From Triangularia verruculosa (lineage: Eukaryota; Ascomycota; Sordariomycetes; Sordariales; Podosporaceae): a stretch of 53,047 nt of DNA. This document shows positions 1-8,990 of the stretch, in pieces; the stretch's first letter is position 1, and every line of letters begins with the position of its first letter. The stretch is taken from positions 1-53,047 of the forward strand of contig MU864047.1 of assembly GCA_033296885.1 (NCBI GenBank). Direction: 5' to 3'. The notes under the pieces are model-generated. The model saw only the letters and a list, made by a program, of their open reading frames with translations. It did no database searches and was not told where the DNA came from. The position numbers were made by a program, and so were the translations under genes.

Positions 1-400
1 TAATTAAATCTTTAATAATATTTAAAGGAATTAATAATAACATTTTAAATATTAATAAAAAAGAATAAAAAAATAAAAAAATATAAATAATAATTAATAA
101 TAAATATAATATATCGAACTTTAAATAATTAAAGATTATATATAATAAGGGCTATAATATAAGACTTAAAATAATAGTTTAATTATAATAATAATCTTTA
201 ATAGCCTTAAAGTTTATTATAAAAAAAAAAGATTTAAAATAATATAGTAGTCCTAAATATATATTTATCTTCTATTAAATAGTCAGTACCTTCCTTATTT
301 TAGGCCGCTACTAAGTCCTTTAATATACTATTAGGCTAGTAGGATTCCTTTAATAGCCTCTATACCTCTAATTAACTACTTCACCTCTAACGGTTAACTT
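1..400. repeat. AT-rich, RIP-like relic of repetitive DNA
   Basis: The first ~400 bases are almost only A and T, with many TTAATAAT, TAATAA and TTTAAT words and no open frame. The composition changes abruptly to ordinary ~50% GC at about 380-480. In filamentous ascomycetes such islands are usually old transposons mutated by repeat-induced point mutation (C to T, mostly in CpA). I cannot identify the original element, and no terminal repeats are visible because the left edge is cut by the window. Confidence 0.7.
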
Positions 401-1079
401 ACAACATACGGGTAGGTAGTTGTTAGGCCATAATGTGGCCGGTTGGTTATTGGCCGTGTGACAGCAACGTTGAGAGCATCTCGTAAAGAAATGCGGCGGA
501 GACGGTAATGTAACCTCATTGTTACAATTCTATTGGATGTAAGTTTTGTATTTTTCATATTAGACACTTACAGGGCCTTGTCAAGAGTCGACATTGTCGA
601 GACTTCTGCCGTATAAGTGACCGCATGGCCGGCCGCATACCTATGTCCAAGGGGCCGTTGGGGGCGTCGGAGAGTCCATGATGGTCTTGGTGCAATCGAT
701 TGGTTTTGAAGATGGATATTCAGGGGCGAGCATATGTTCGGTGTCTCAATTAGTAAGGTCATTACTATGACGGCTCGCATGGGATTTATAGGGGCAGAGG
801 GTTGATTGTCCATGAGAAAGGAGAGGCAGAAGCGAGATCAGGGTCCTTAATGACTACTCATGATCACAGTAATTGTGTAACTTGGACCAGAAGTGCGTTT
901 CTAGATGGGCCTATTGTGAGCATGTAGCTAGATATAAATGTGCTTCATGGCATTTGCCTCAGGTTCTCCTGACCTCCGCTTCACAGTTCTTGAGCACAGT
1001 GTATGCTACGTCACGCTTTCCTCCACTCTCTGATCAAACTTCAGCAGCAAACCCTAAAATTCCATTGTTGGGGCTGATC
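401..1079. other. Intergenic / promoter region of the DUF3176 gene
   Basis: This is transition DNA between the AT-rich island and the first gene. It holds one copy of the dispersed TAGGTAGG word near 410. Open frames here lack ATG starts or any protein-like pattern. The frame of the first exon stays open upstream to 873, but that upstream part has no ATG before 1080, so it is treated as 5' leader. Confidence 0.4.
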
Positions 1080-3559
1080 ATGGCGGATCAACTTAGTGGA
1101 GGGATCCGCATTCCTATTGTCGATGACACCTCTGATGGCAGCCTCAATGACACCTTCAGCAATATTCAACCTGACACATCTATTGATGCTTACAACGACC
1201 ACGTCTGCTCAACAGCACACACACGGAATGCTTCCAGCGTCAACACACAAAGCCCCACGCGGTCTATAGAGGAGGATTCGAACCAAGATGCCGGGCTCGT
1301 TCCCAGTCCTGTCTCTGCGGCAACTGTCAATTCACCTGAGCCTCACCTGGAAGCTGAACCGGACATCCAAACTCCTGTCCCAGGGCCAGCCAGTCGCAAC
1401 GACTCAACGACCTATCTGGAAAATGTTGGCCGAAGACAGGAAGCCATTGTTGCCGTCAACGAACCAGAATCGCTCACCGATCATGGACACAAGCCTCTTT
1501 GGAGAATCTGGGCACTTGAGATCATGTGGATTGTCTTTGGCTACGCAGCCTTCGCAGGTACAGTAGTATATCCTCAGTCGTTTACCCTACCTTAACTACA
1601 CGTTCAAGTGGCTAACAGAAGATGTGTTGCAGTAATCATCATTGTACTTGCCATCTTCGACCAACAACAACTTCCAAACTGGCCCTTGAAGGTCTCACTC
1701 AATACATTTCTGGCTTTTCTTACTATCGCGGCAAAGGCGGCATTCATGTTTCCGGTCTCGATAGCTATTAGCCAAACACAATGGAGCTGGTTCGCACAGG
1801 GAAAACCACTCTACGACTTCCACCTACTAGACCAGGCAAGCAGGGGACCTTTGGGCTCCGCAAAACTTGCGTTACGGATCCGCCACAATCATTTTATCAC
1901 CTTGGGTGCCCTCCTCACTATTTTCAGTGTTCTAACGTCTCCTATCACACAACTCGCTATCGACTATCCTGTGCGAGAGGTTGTGGATTCGGAGGACGCC
2001 TTGGTTCCTGCTTTACGGACTCTTAATTATTCGACCGATGATCCGGTTTTCGCAGCAAATAGTGCTATAGTGTAGGCGGGAGTACCAGGCAATACCAACG
2101 GGTTTACAAAAGTGCAGACACCTGCAGGAGCTCTGTGCCCCACAGGAAATTGCACATTCGACCTATACAAGACCCTTGGCGTATGTGTTCAGATGGCTGA
2201 TATATCTTCGCATTTAAATGTGCAAGAATTCGAGGCACCAGGACCTGACGAAGTGCCACGAGTCATAATCAACCAAACCGACATTATACAGGATTTGGGT
2301 GAGGTATACCCAGGCGTATCGCTTTGGAACGCATCGATCCCGAGTCTTAACATTTCGCTAGCTCATCAAAGCCGTTTAGCAGTCCGAGCTCAGGTATTAG
2401 ATTCAAACCACAGTATTACCTTCCGAACCAACACTTCCCTGACACAAGCCAAGATTACCACCGTCGTCCTCATCCATACTGTACCAGTCTTTGAAGTTGA
2501 GGGCCCGCCGCAGGATAATTTGACACATCATAATGAATCAGCTCAGGAACTTGCCGACACTTTCTTCGAAAGAATCGGACATGAAGCAGTAGAAGTCATG
2601 TTCTACCTCTGTGTACAAACGTACAATACTACTGTTTACCGCGGCGTGGAACTTACCGAGATGGTTGGTTCAGTGGCCGAACCTGTCGCTCAGCAAGATT
2701 CGGACCTTCGTGCTGGCTTGGATTGCCGCGAATCGTCACTGTCTGAATACGGTTACTGTGTTTCGGCTGATACGTCCAAGATAGATCAGACCATCCGTCT
2801 CCATGACCCAGATGAGCGGGAGGTCATCTATAGCGCTGACTTCATCTCGATGTATAAGATGGGTGAGGAACTATGGCTTGCCCTCTGGGGCCAAGCCAAA
2901 GACGACTTCTTCAAGAAGCGTTTACCAGAAGATGCCTTGGACCCACCTGGCATTTTAATCTCGAGCAATTTGATCTGGAATATCTTCCGTTTCATTCTGT
3001 ACACGCCAGAAAACTGTATCAATGGCACGAGACGTTATCAACATCTCCACAACATGTACCAGAATATTGCTGCAACCCTGTCATTCAAGTATTATCGGGC
3101 CCCCCATTTCTCTCTGTACCTTGAAACGTGAGCGTCGTACTAATCCTCGTGGAATGCTATAGGCTCCGTGACACAAGTCCAGACCGCAGAGTCTCCGAGG
3201 GTGCATTCAACATAACAGGCAAGGCCTTCAAAGAAGAGTCGTACGTCGACATCGCCTGGGTTTGGATCAGCTTCTTAGCCGTCGAACTTATCTTAGCAAC
3301 ACTATTCCTCTTTCTCACCATCTTCGGTCAAATTAAGGACCGCAGAAGACAAGCGAAAGAGGACACAGACGTCCCCATGTTCCACAACTATAAAGACAAC
3401 ACCTTAGCCCCTCTGCTCGCGCTGAGCAACGAGTGTCGAGCCGCCGCGGGTGGTGGTCTGCAACCGAAGGAAGGGATGAACAAGATGGCGAAGGGGTTAA
3501 TGGTCAAGTTTCAAGGGAGAGAGGTTGTCGTTGCCGCGGGCGGGACAGAGGGAGTGTGA
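1080..3559 (+). CDS. DUF3176-family multi-pass membrane protein, interrupted by an in-frame TAG
   Basis: Exons 1080-1557, 1633-3127 and 3163-3559. After a disordered N-terminus the product shows the DUF3176 pattern: a Trp/Glu-rich start of the first membrane segment (PLWRIWALEIMW), a second segment, a third around ITLGALLTIFS, then a long luminal domain with CPTGNCTF and N-glycosylation sites, and a last membrane helix (WVWISFLAVELILATLFLF) followed by the short tail with LAPLLAL. Intron 1 is typical (75 nt). Codon 2073-2075 is TAG in frame, flanked by AIV and AGVPG, where homologues read through; one C-to-T change from CAG explains it. A 48-nt in-frame intron (2070-2117) would also remove it but has a poor donor (GTGTAG). 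The last intron is only 35 nt, though it carries a TACTAAT branch site. Either the gene is newly dead or it uses these unusual features. Family function is unknown. Confidence 0.75.
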
Positions 3560-4037
3560 GTGAAGGTGGTTGGGGGGCTTGATGGGTGAAGCAAAGTGGG
3601 AATAGACAGAATGAAGTCGAAAATTCGGGTGTACAATACTATCTCATATCATTTCTCTTGTAGTAGGTACACTTCTTCTTTTACCAGTCAGTAACCGAGC
3701 CTTGTTCTCTTATTAACATCCCACTTCCCCTCACCCCTTCCTGAACCCCTGAACCCCTGAAAGATCATGACCCACTCTTGGATGTCAGCAAACACCCTCT
3801 CATCGACAACCATCAGCAGCGCCCCCAGAGAGAAAAAGCGCTAATAACATGTCATGAAACACAGCACTTTCACACCGAGGTGTCAGAAGCGTTTGTTGCA
3901 GCTGAATATAAATGCACAAAAGGGTTGAGATTCTAGTTATCTAGATACCTTACATTCCATGCTCAGGCTGCTATTTCACCTTAGGTATTGCTGTTCACGA
4001 CGACGCTATAAATCCTACAATTCTTCTAACATTTAGC
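3560..4037. other. Intergenic region, nothing recognised
   Basis: This is the 3' flank of the DUF3176 gene and the upstream flank of the 5S rRNA gene. I see no open frame with protein-like composition and no structured element. Confidence 0.4.
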
Positions 4038-4157
4038 ACATACGACCATACCTTCAAGAAAACTCGGCATCCCGTCCGCTCTGCCCTAGATAAACTTGAA
4101 AAAGGCTGGATTAGTACTCAGGTGGGTGACCACTGGGGAATCCCTGGTGTTGTATGT
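4038..4157 (+). rRNA. 5S ribosomal RNA (dispersed copy 1)
   Basis: The 120-nt segment begins ACATACGACCATA and ends GGTGTTGTATGT, so the two ends pair as helix I. Internally it has the conserved CCCGTCCGCTCTGCC loop region, GATTAGTACTCAGGTGGGTGACCACTGGG (the internal promoter and loop E side) and AATCCCTGGTG. It is followed directly by a T-run, the normal Pol III terminator. Single dispersed 5S genes are typical of Neurospora-like ascomycetes. It differs from the second copy at 33339-33457 by a handful of changes, mostly in the helix region after CCCTAGATAA. Confidence 0.95.
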
Positions 4158-4184
4158 TTTTGGTATTTTTGGTATTTTTAGTGT

Positions 4185-4290
4185 TTCTATGGGTATAACG
4201 AGATGGATGCGCTGAGAGTCTCGTATGAGCTAGATGGATATTCGTTGAAGAGTCTTAATAGGAGCTTGAGATGGGTGATGAGTGGTTCCT
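4185..4290 (+). pseudogene. C-terminal scrap of a Ser/Thr-rich membrane-protein gene
   Basis: One frame reads FYGYNEMDALRVSYELDG, then YSLKSLNRSLRW and a stop (TAA) near 4290. This matches the cytosolic tails of the two related genes at 34244-35373 (HGTTEMDVPRVWYELDTRPLNSLRW) and 33614-34097 (FHGYNELDARSLQSLNRSLR). There is an in-frame stop immediately upstream, and no membrane segment or start. It begins about 30 bp after the 5S gene, suggesting that it was moved together with, or interrupted by, a 5S copy. Confidence 0.6.
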
Positions 4291-5005
4291 AATTGCCTGG
4301 TTTCAACGGCCTCCATAGCCGGAACATGCCGAGATCAAGTGTTGGGGAAGTGATCTTAAAGTAGTGATGGATTGTTTGTTAACATATATCTAACTCTGGT
4401 CTTGAAGGTACTCGACATCACGTCGAATGCGCCGGCTTAGCGCCCCCTGAGCTGACAGCTGTTTTGATGTTGCATCCGTTCCACGTTGGACATACATCGG
4501 CTGGGCCTACGGTGGATTTCCATAACTAAGGTTGTGGTCAATAAAAGTACATCTCTTAATTTATGTCAATTCATGACGTGATTTGTTGTTTGGAGCGCGA
4601 TGCACTTAATTAGTCTCGCAAAACTACCAACACCAGGTTCAACTAGTCAAAATTCTGAAGCAAACAAACATGCTGACACCGGGTCAGCCCAGCCAAAAAA
4701 TGTCCTAATGCAATGGCATTCTCGATACTAGGTCAATCTAAAATTCCAAAACAGGAAAGCCAAAGAAACACTTTACAGCCCCATTTCTCTCCTGGTCAAC
4801 CCCCAACTGCCCAGCATAATTGTCAACCCTAACCCTTCCTCGAAGTGTAATCCCTGAATTTGCTCCCCCACCACCCCAACATAGAAGGAAGCAATGTAAA
4901 CAAATCAAGCCAGGCAACGAAAAAGACCTACTAATACTCAAGCCAGCAATCCCCATCCATATCTCCCCTCAACACCCTCTTCGTGATTTTATGCAGGGTG
5001 TCTAC
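4291..5005. other. Intergenic region, no gene recognised
   Basis: I see no supported gene. A telobox-like AACCCTAACCC word lies near 4826. The reverse-strand frame at 4738-4956 has no ATG context or recognisable pattern. Confidence 0.35.
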
Positions 5006-5137
5006 CTAACGCTTCTTCCCACCGCCACTCCCACTCTTACCACTCCCACTGCCGCTCCCACTACTCCCACCACCACCCCCGCTACTCTTCCCCTTCCCCT
5101 TCTTATCCTCTTCCGCCTCCACAAAACCCTGCACCTC
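5006..5137 (-). other. In-frame Lys/Gly/Ser-rich extension beyond a single TGA
   Basis: Directly after the TGA of the small CxxC gene the same frame reads EVQGFVEAEEDKKGKGK and then a Gly/Ser run ending GGGKKR before TAG at 5006-5008. The composition is that of a disordered basic protein tail rather than 3' UTR. A CGA-to-TGA change or stop-codon readthrough would both explain it. An out-of-frame reading loses this pattern. Confidence 0.45.
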
Positions 5138-5629
5138 TCAAGGATCTATCAGCTCCAATAGCCACTGTCTCTCCAAGTCATACTCATCTGCGTTCGGATC
5201 TTCCGCTTTCCACTCCATCATATTCACCCGCACAATCCATGACAGCCCCCGTTCATATTCCTTCGGCCTCCACTGTCCACCCGGCAGCTTCAACCACTTC
5301 TTCTCCAGATGCGTGAGTTTTTCTCGGCAGTAGTTATAACGGCCCTGATAATACTCGTACTGTTTCTTGTTGATTCCCCTGTGTTTACGAATCCCCTCTT
5401 GGTACTCCCATTGCTGCCTCTCGATCTGTTGGGCTTCCCGGATGAGTTCGTTTTGCGCGGCAATTGCCTGGAGGATGCCGGGGAGCTCGTGAGGGCTATA
5501 CAGGTCTGGGTAGGCGGGGCTGCAGAAGGGGACTTCGCCTTTGCAAAGGAGGCAGGGAAAGGGTTTCCCGAAGACGCCGGTATCGAGCTTGGCTTTGCAT
5601 TTCGTGCACCAGTCTGCAAGGTAGGCCAT
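5138..5629 (-). CDS. Small CxxC (zinc-ribbon-like) protein of unknown function
   Basis: The ATG at 5629 gives 163 aa beginning MAYLADWCTKCKAK. Residues 8-42 hold a pair of CxxC motifs (WCTKC and CLLC) and a later FC, consistent with a small zinc-binding knuckle. The rest is helical and charged, rich in Gln, Glu, Tyr and Trp (QQIERQQWEYQEG, KKQYEYYQGRYNY, WIVRVNMMEW). The frame is open further upstream, but that part is low-complexity (poly-Asn, Pro/Ser) and starts with a non-ATG codon, so it is probably leader. The frame stops at TGA 5138-5140 and then remains open for 43 more codons (see the separate entry). I do not recognise the family. Confidence 0.6.
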   Translation of the reverse strand: MAYLADWCTKCKAKLDTGVFGKPFPCLLCKGEVPFCSPAYPDLYSPHELPGILQAIAAQNELIREAQQIERQQWEYQEGIRKHRGINKKQYEYYQGRYNYCREKLTHLEKKWLKLPGGQWRPKEYERGLSWIVRVNMMEWKAEDPNADEYDLERQWLLELIDP

Positions 5630-6704
5630 TTTGGGGGGAGGTGGAGATGTGGTGTGGTTGTGGGAAGAGGTTGAAGTCTTTGGAGATAGTGGGTATTGTG
5701 TTGTTTTGTTGTTGTTGTTTTTGTTGCGGTCGATCGTGTCTTGGTGGCTTGTGTTGCGAATGATGTAGAAGAGAAGGGGAAAGTTGACAATGAGGTAGGC
5801 TGAAGGGTTAGATATACGCGGTTGTTGAGGAATGGTGAGGAAGTTTACTGGTGACACTGTTTCCGATTCTATCACTGTTTGAGGAAGAGCCATTCGTTTC
5901 TTTACACATGATGTGAGAAGGGGTAGGTCATGAAACTGGAGAGGGGGCCTTTTGCGGCTGCAAATGTGAAGTAAAGTTGGGATTATTTGAAGAATGAGTT
6001 CGTCTGAAGAAAACAATTACGTTGCCCTTTACCTCTTGACAGATGCAAAACAGAGTACTCGATAACCGAAACATCTATCGTGGTAACACGCCGTAGCAAG
6101 CGCTTCTGAGGGCTTCATCTGGAAATCTCTAACAACATGACCTTCACCCACCAGAAATACCGCAAGCCGCGAAGTAACACAAGAGATAAGGCATGTGTGA
6201 GCGGAGTCTCGTACGGTTACTAGCTTAGCAGAGAAGAGCTGCTGCTACAGGCACCAGCTGTCTCTAACATCGTTTCTTCAGTTCACCCATGAAGAAGTTT
6301 AGAAAGTCATAATGGAAGGACATAACACGGAGTGCTTTCAAACGCACTACCTTGCTCAAATCTGATGTGCACAAACACGGGCATATCTTCCGCAACCTGA
6401 AACCCTCAATTGAACCGCCCTCAACTAAACCACCAACATCATCAACAACACCACTTACTACGTCCAACGCTCCAACCATCAATAACCACTGTTAACGGCA
6501 GCTATATATAGTCTACATTCTATCGTTCTTCCATATGGATCCTTACATAAAAGCAATCATTCAATATTCCAAAACTCTTTATGTAATGCGCTACACTGCG
6601 GCGGTGGTAGCTCAATTGAGGGTCGTTTAATTGGTGGTGGTGGTTCAACTACCACTTGCGCGAGTGGTGGAAGTGGGAGAAGTAAAGGTCGATGATTGCT
6701 CCAC
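5630..6704. other. Intergenic / 5' flank, no gene recognised
   Basis: This contains the putative leader of the CxxC gene and unassigned DNA. The 72-codon reverse frame at 6264-6482 shows no family pattern. Confidence 0.35.
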
Positions 6705-6733
6705 GTATAACCCTAATAATATTAGGGTTATAC
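6705..6733. repeat. Perfect inverted repeat built on telobox motifs
   Basis: The arm GTATAACCCTAAT (6705-6717), a 3-nt loop and the exact complement ATTAGGGTTATAC (6721-6733) form a 13-bp perfect stem. Each arm contains the telomere-type unit ACCCTAA / TTAGGGT, so the element is two head-to-head teloboxes. It lies 230 bp beyond the 3' end of the isocyanide synthase gene. It could be a site for a TRF/Tbf1-like factor or a transcript hairpin; neither is shown. Confidence 0.7.
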
Positions 6734-6962
6734 ATAGAAGGTGCACGGGTAAGATAGGGGGATGCACGTACATGACAAGGGGGGGTTCACACAGATGGAC
6801 TCTATCTTGAACTCAGCTATCAGATAGGTAGGCACCTAATCCTTCTAAATAGGTAGAGAAACCATAGCTGAAAATCACTGTCACTCTAGGTACTCGTTGA
6901 CGAGGGCTGCTCCGAGTGCTGCTGGGGAATACTCCAGGGGAAAACACGTCGGAAGCTCTTCC

Positions 6963-8918
6963 TCACTTAATATGAATCCGCCATAACTCCCTATTACTCC
7001 CACTGACAAACTCCGTCCGGGTGTGCATCATCGCCCAGTCGTCACTCACTACCACATCCCCCTTGTTCCATGCATGCCTGTAGCACACCCGTCTATCATA
7101 CAACAATTCATCCAAGACCCCCCTCACGAACTCATCCGTCAGCCCCAATGTCTCCCCCTTCGAGGAGATCTCCAGCCAACTATCCGACGGCGCAAATTTC
7201 GTCTTCGACTGCGGCCAGTGCTCGTGGTACCTCAGGCACGGCAGCGTCGTAGTAGGGTGATCCACCACCAGCGGCAAGCCCGTCAAGGTCACCCCGCCGA
7301 AAACCGGGCTGGTGACCGACATGGTGCACTCCTTCAGGACCTCCAGGGGGATATTCTTGTGGTTTTCTTGGAGATACCGGAAGAGCAGCCGGCTCGCGGC
7401 GAAGAGGGTGAGACCCGTGTTGGAAGGCGACGGGGTGACCGCGACGAAGATTTGGAAGCGGGGCGGCAGGGAGGAAAGCTTCCCCGTCTCTGGGTCACGG
7501 GTGGTTCTGAATATGCCATCGTAGTGAAAGGCCATCTTTTCGGCGGACTGGGAGGCGATGACGGGGTCGCCGTTCTCGTCAACGTCGGTGCTGGTGTCTT
7601 TGACGTACAGGATGTCCTCGAAGCGGCCGGGCCAGCCGAGGATCGGGCCCATTTCTTTAGCCTTCTGGATGAAGAGCTCGCGGGAGATGGTCTTGGCGAA
7701 GGATCGGAGGCAGATGGGCGCGTTGTGCTCTGCCAGGGCGCGGATGTGCAGGATGGGTATGGAGGTAATGGGGATAGAGTTGGGGGTAAAGGGGCGGATG
7801 AGGAGGCCGCAGGGGTAGAGGGGCTCGCACCAGACCTGCGGAGAGAGATCACCCCAGGAAAAAAGGGAGGACTTCTCACGGAAGTAGCTGCCGTTGCCGT
7901 TGGCGTCGAGAATCAGCTCAAAATCGGGGTCGGCCTCAAACTGGTTTCGAGGAAGGGAGAGGATGGTGCCGTCAGCTTTGAGACCGAGGCAGCAGTGCCA
8001 GGGGGTAGTCCCTGGGGAAGTGTTTGGAAGGAGACTGATGGGGAGCTTCGTGTTGGTCTGAGCTTTGTTTTTGGTGTTGGCGGCAACAGAGCCTTTCTGG
8101 TGAATAGAGAGACGAAGATGGTTGGGAAACCGTTCGCGAACGGCCCTGGCGAAGGCGTCACCTCGCATGAGCATGTTCTTGGCGATGTATTCGGTACCCT
8201 TCTTGAACTTTGACTTGGACCGGTCGGAACTCAGGGGATATACATGCTTGAGATCTGTCTCAAGGAACTTGATGTATCCGCGGTAAGTCATGCAAGTATC
8301 CTCATTGCAGCAAATCTCAACCGAGGCGTCAAAGTCAGGGCGGCCAAAGGTGTTGAGGAGCGCCCTGCGAAACTCGGTGGCATTGGAAACGTAGGTGATC
8401 TCATCCAAGTCATTTCCAGGAAAGATATGCAGGAGATCTTGAAGACGCGAGAACTTGATGTTGTTGCTGAACCCCTTTTCGACAGCAAGTTCACGGAGTG
8501 CTTGGCCGTATGCCCACACATGTTTGTCGGGAACGCCCAAGAGGTCGTTGTATACCAGCCCATCCGAGATGATGGTCAACTCTGCTCCCGGTGGGTAGAT
8601 GTCCTCAATGGATGCACACAGTCCGTTCAAGTGAGCCAGGGCAAACTGTTCCGCCATATCAGGAAGACGGCCGAGGACCTTGCACTTGTCGTTCGGCGAT
8701 TTGAAAGGAAATGCGGGGAGGCACATCTTAATTGTCTGATTGGCTCGAACCTGGTCGTAGATGAGAACAAAGAATTTGAGCATGTCGTGGCTGTCCGAGG
8801 TCTCAGATTCCGACTTGTTGAGGCGGTATTTGTAGATGACTTTGAGAATAGCCGAAGCTTTTTTAACCAGAGCCTCATCAACCTCAGCCATGTTGTCGAA
8901 GGCGTAAGTGTTCGTCAT
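6963..8918 (-). CDS. Isocyanide synthase-TauD dioxygenase fusion (DIT1/PvcA + TauD)
   Basis: Intronless, 651 aa from the ATG at 8918 (the open frame reaches 8981 but starts there with TTG). The N-terminal half is a DIT1/PvcA domain: PAFPFKSPN at 68-76, then KVLGRLPDMAEQFAL, IYPPGAELTIISDGLVYNDLLGV. This family makes an isonitrile from an amino acid, usually Tyr, Trp or Val, with ribulose-5-phosphate. The C-terminal half is a TauD-type Fe(II)/2-oxoglutarate dioxygenase with the HxD pair at H465/D467 (FHYDG), the distal His near 632 (MMHTRTEF) and the terminal Arg of NRELWRIHIK. Fungal ICS proteins of this two-domain type, such as the Aspergillus fumigatus icsA class, belong to copper-responsive clusters. 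No transporter, P450 or other biosynthetic gene is adjacent within this window. All key residues are present, so it should be active; the product is unknown. Confidence 0.93.
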   Translation of the reverse strand: MTNTYAFDNMAEVDEALVKKASAILKVIYKYRLNKSESETSDSHDMLKFFVLIYDQVRANQTIKMCLPAFPFKSPNDKCKVLGRLPDMAEQFALAHLNGLCASIEDIYPPGAELTIISDGLVYNDLLGVPDKHVWAYGQALRELAVEKGFSNNIKFSRLQDLLHIFPGNDLDEITYVSNATEFRRALLNTFGRPDFDASVEICCNEDTCMTYRGYIKFLETDLKHVYPLSSDRSKSKFKKGTEYIAKNMLMRGDAFARAVRERFPNHLRLSIHQKGSVAANTKNKAQTNTKLPISLLPNTSPGTTPWHCCLGLKADGTILSLPRNQFEADPDFELILDANGNGSYFREKSSLFSWGDLSPQVWCEPLYPCGLLIRPFTPNSIPITSIPILHIRALAEHNAPICLRSFAKTISRELFIQKAKEMGPILGWPGRFEDILYVKDTSTDVDENGDPVIASQSAEKMAFHYDGIFRTTRDPETGKLSSLPPRFQIFVAVTPSPSNTGLTLFAASRLLFRYLQENHKNIPLEVLKECTMSVTSPVFGGVTLTGLPLVVDHPTTTLPCLRYHEHWPQSKTKFAPSDSWLEISSKGETLGLTDEFVRGVLDELLYDRRVCYRHAWNKGDVVVSDDWAMMHTRTEFVSGSNRELWRIHIK

Positions 8919-8981
8919 GTTTAGGTGGGTATATTGACAGTTGGGCGGCTTGTTAGGTAAATTGCAAGATGTCGGGATCAA

Positions 8982-8990
8982 GTATAAATA
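8982..8990 (-). promoter_or_regulatory. TATA-like element of the isocyanide synthase gene
   Basis: On the minus strand a TATTTATA-type sequence lies about 65 bp upstream of the ATG at 8918, a normal distance for a TATA box with a short leader. It also supports the choice of 8918 over the longer frame, whose non-ATG start would almost overlap it. Confidence 0.4.

Noticed and set aside
1275..1290. tRNA-like TpsiC motif (GATTCGAACC)
   Set aside because: It lies inside the first exon of the DUF3176 gene and no cloverleaf can be drawn around it.
8919..8981. Longer N-terminus for the isocyanide synthase
   Set aside because: The extension begins with TTG, not ATG, and lies next to the TATA-like element; ATG 8918 is the first methionine codon.
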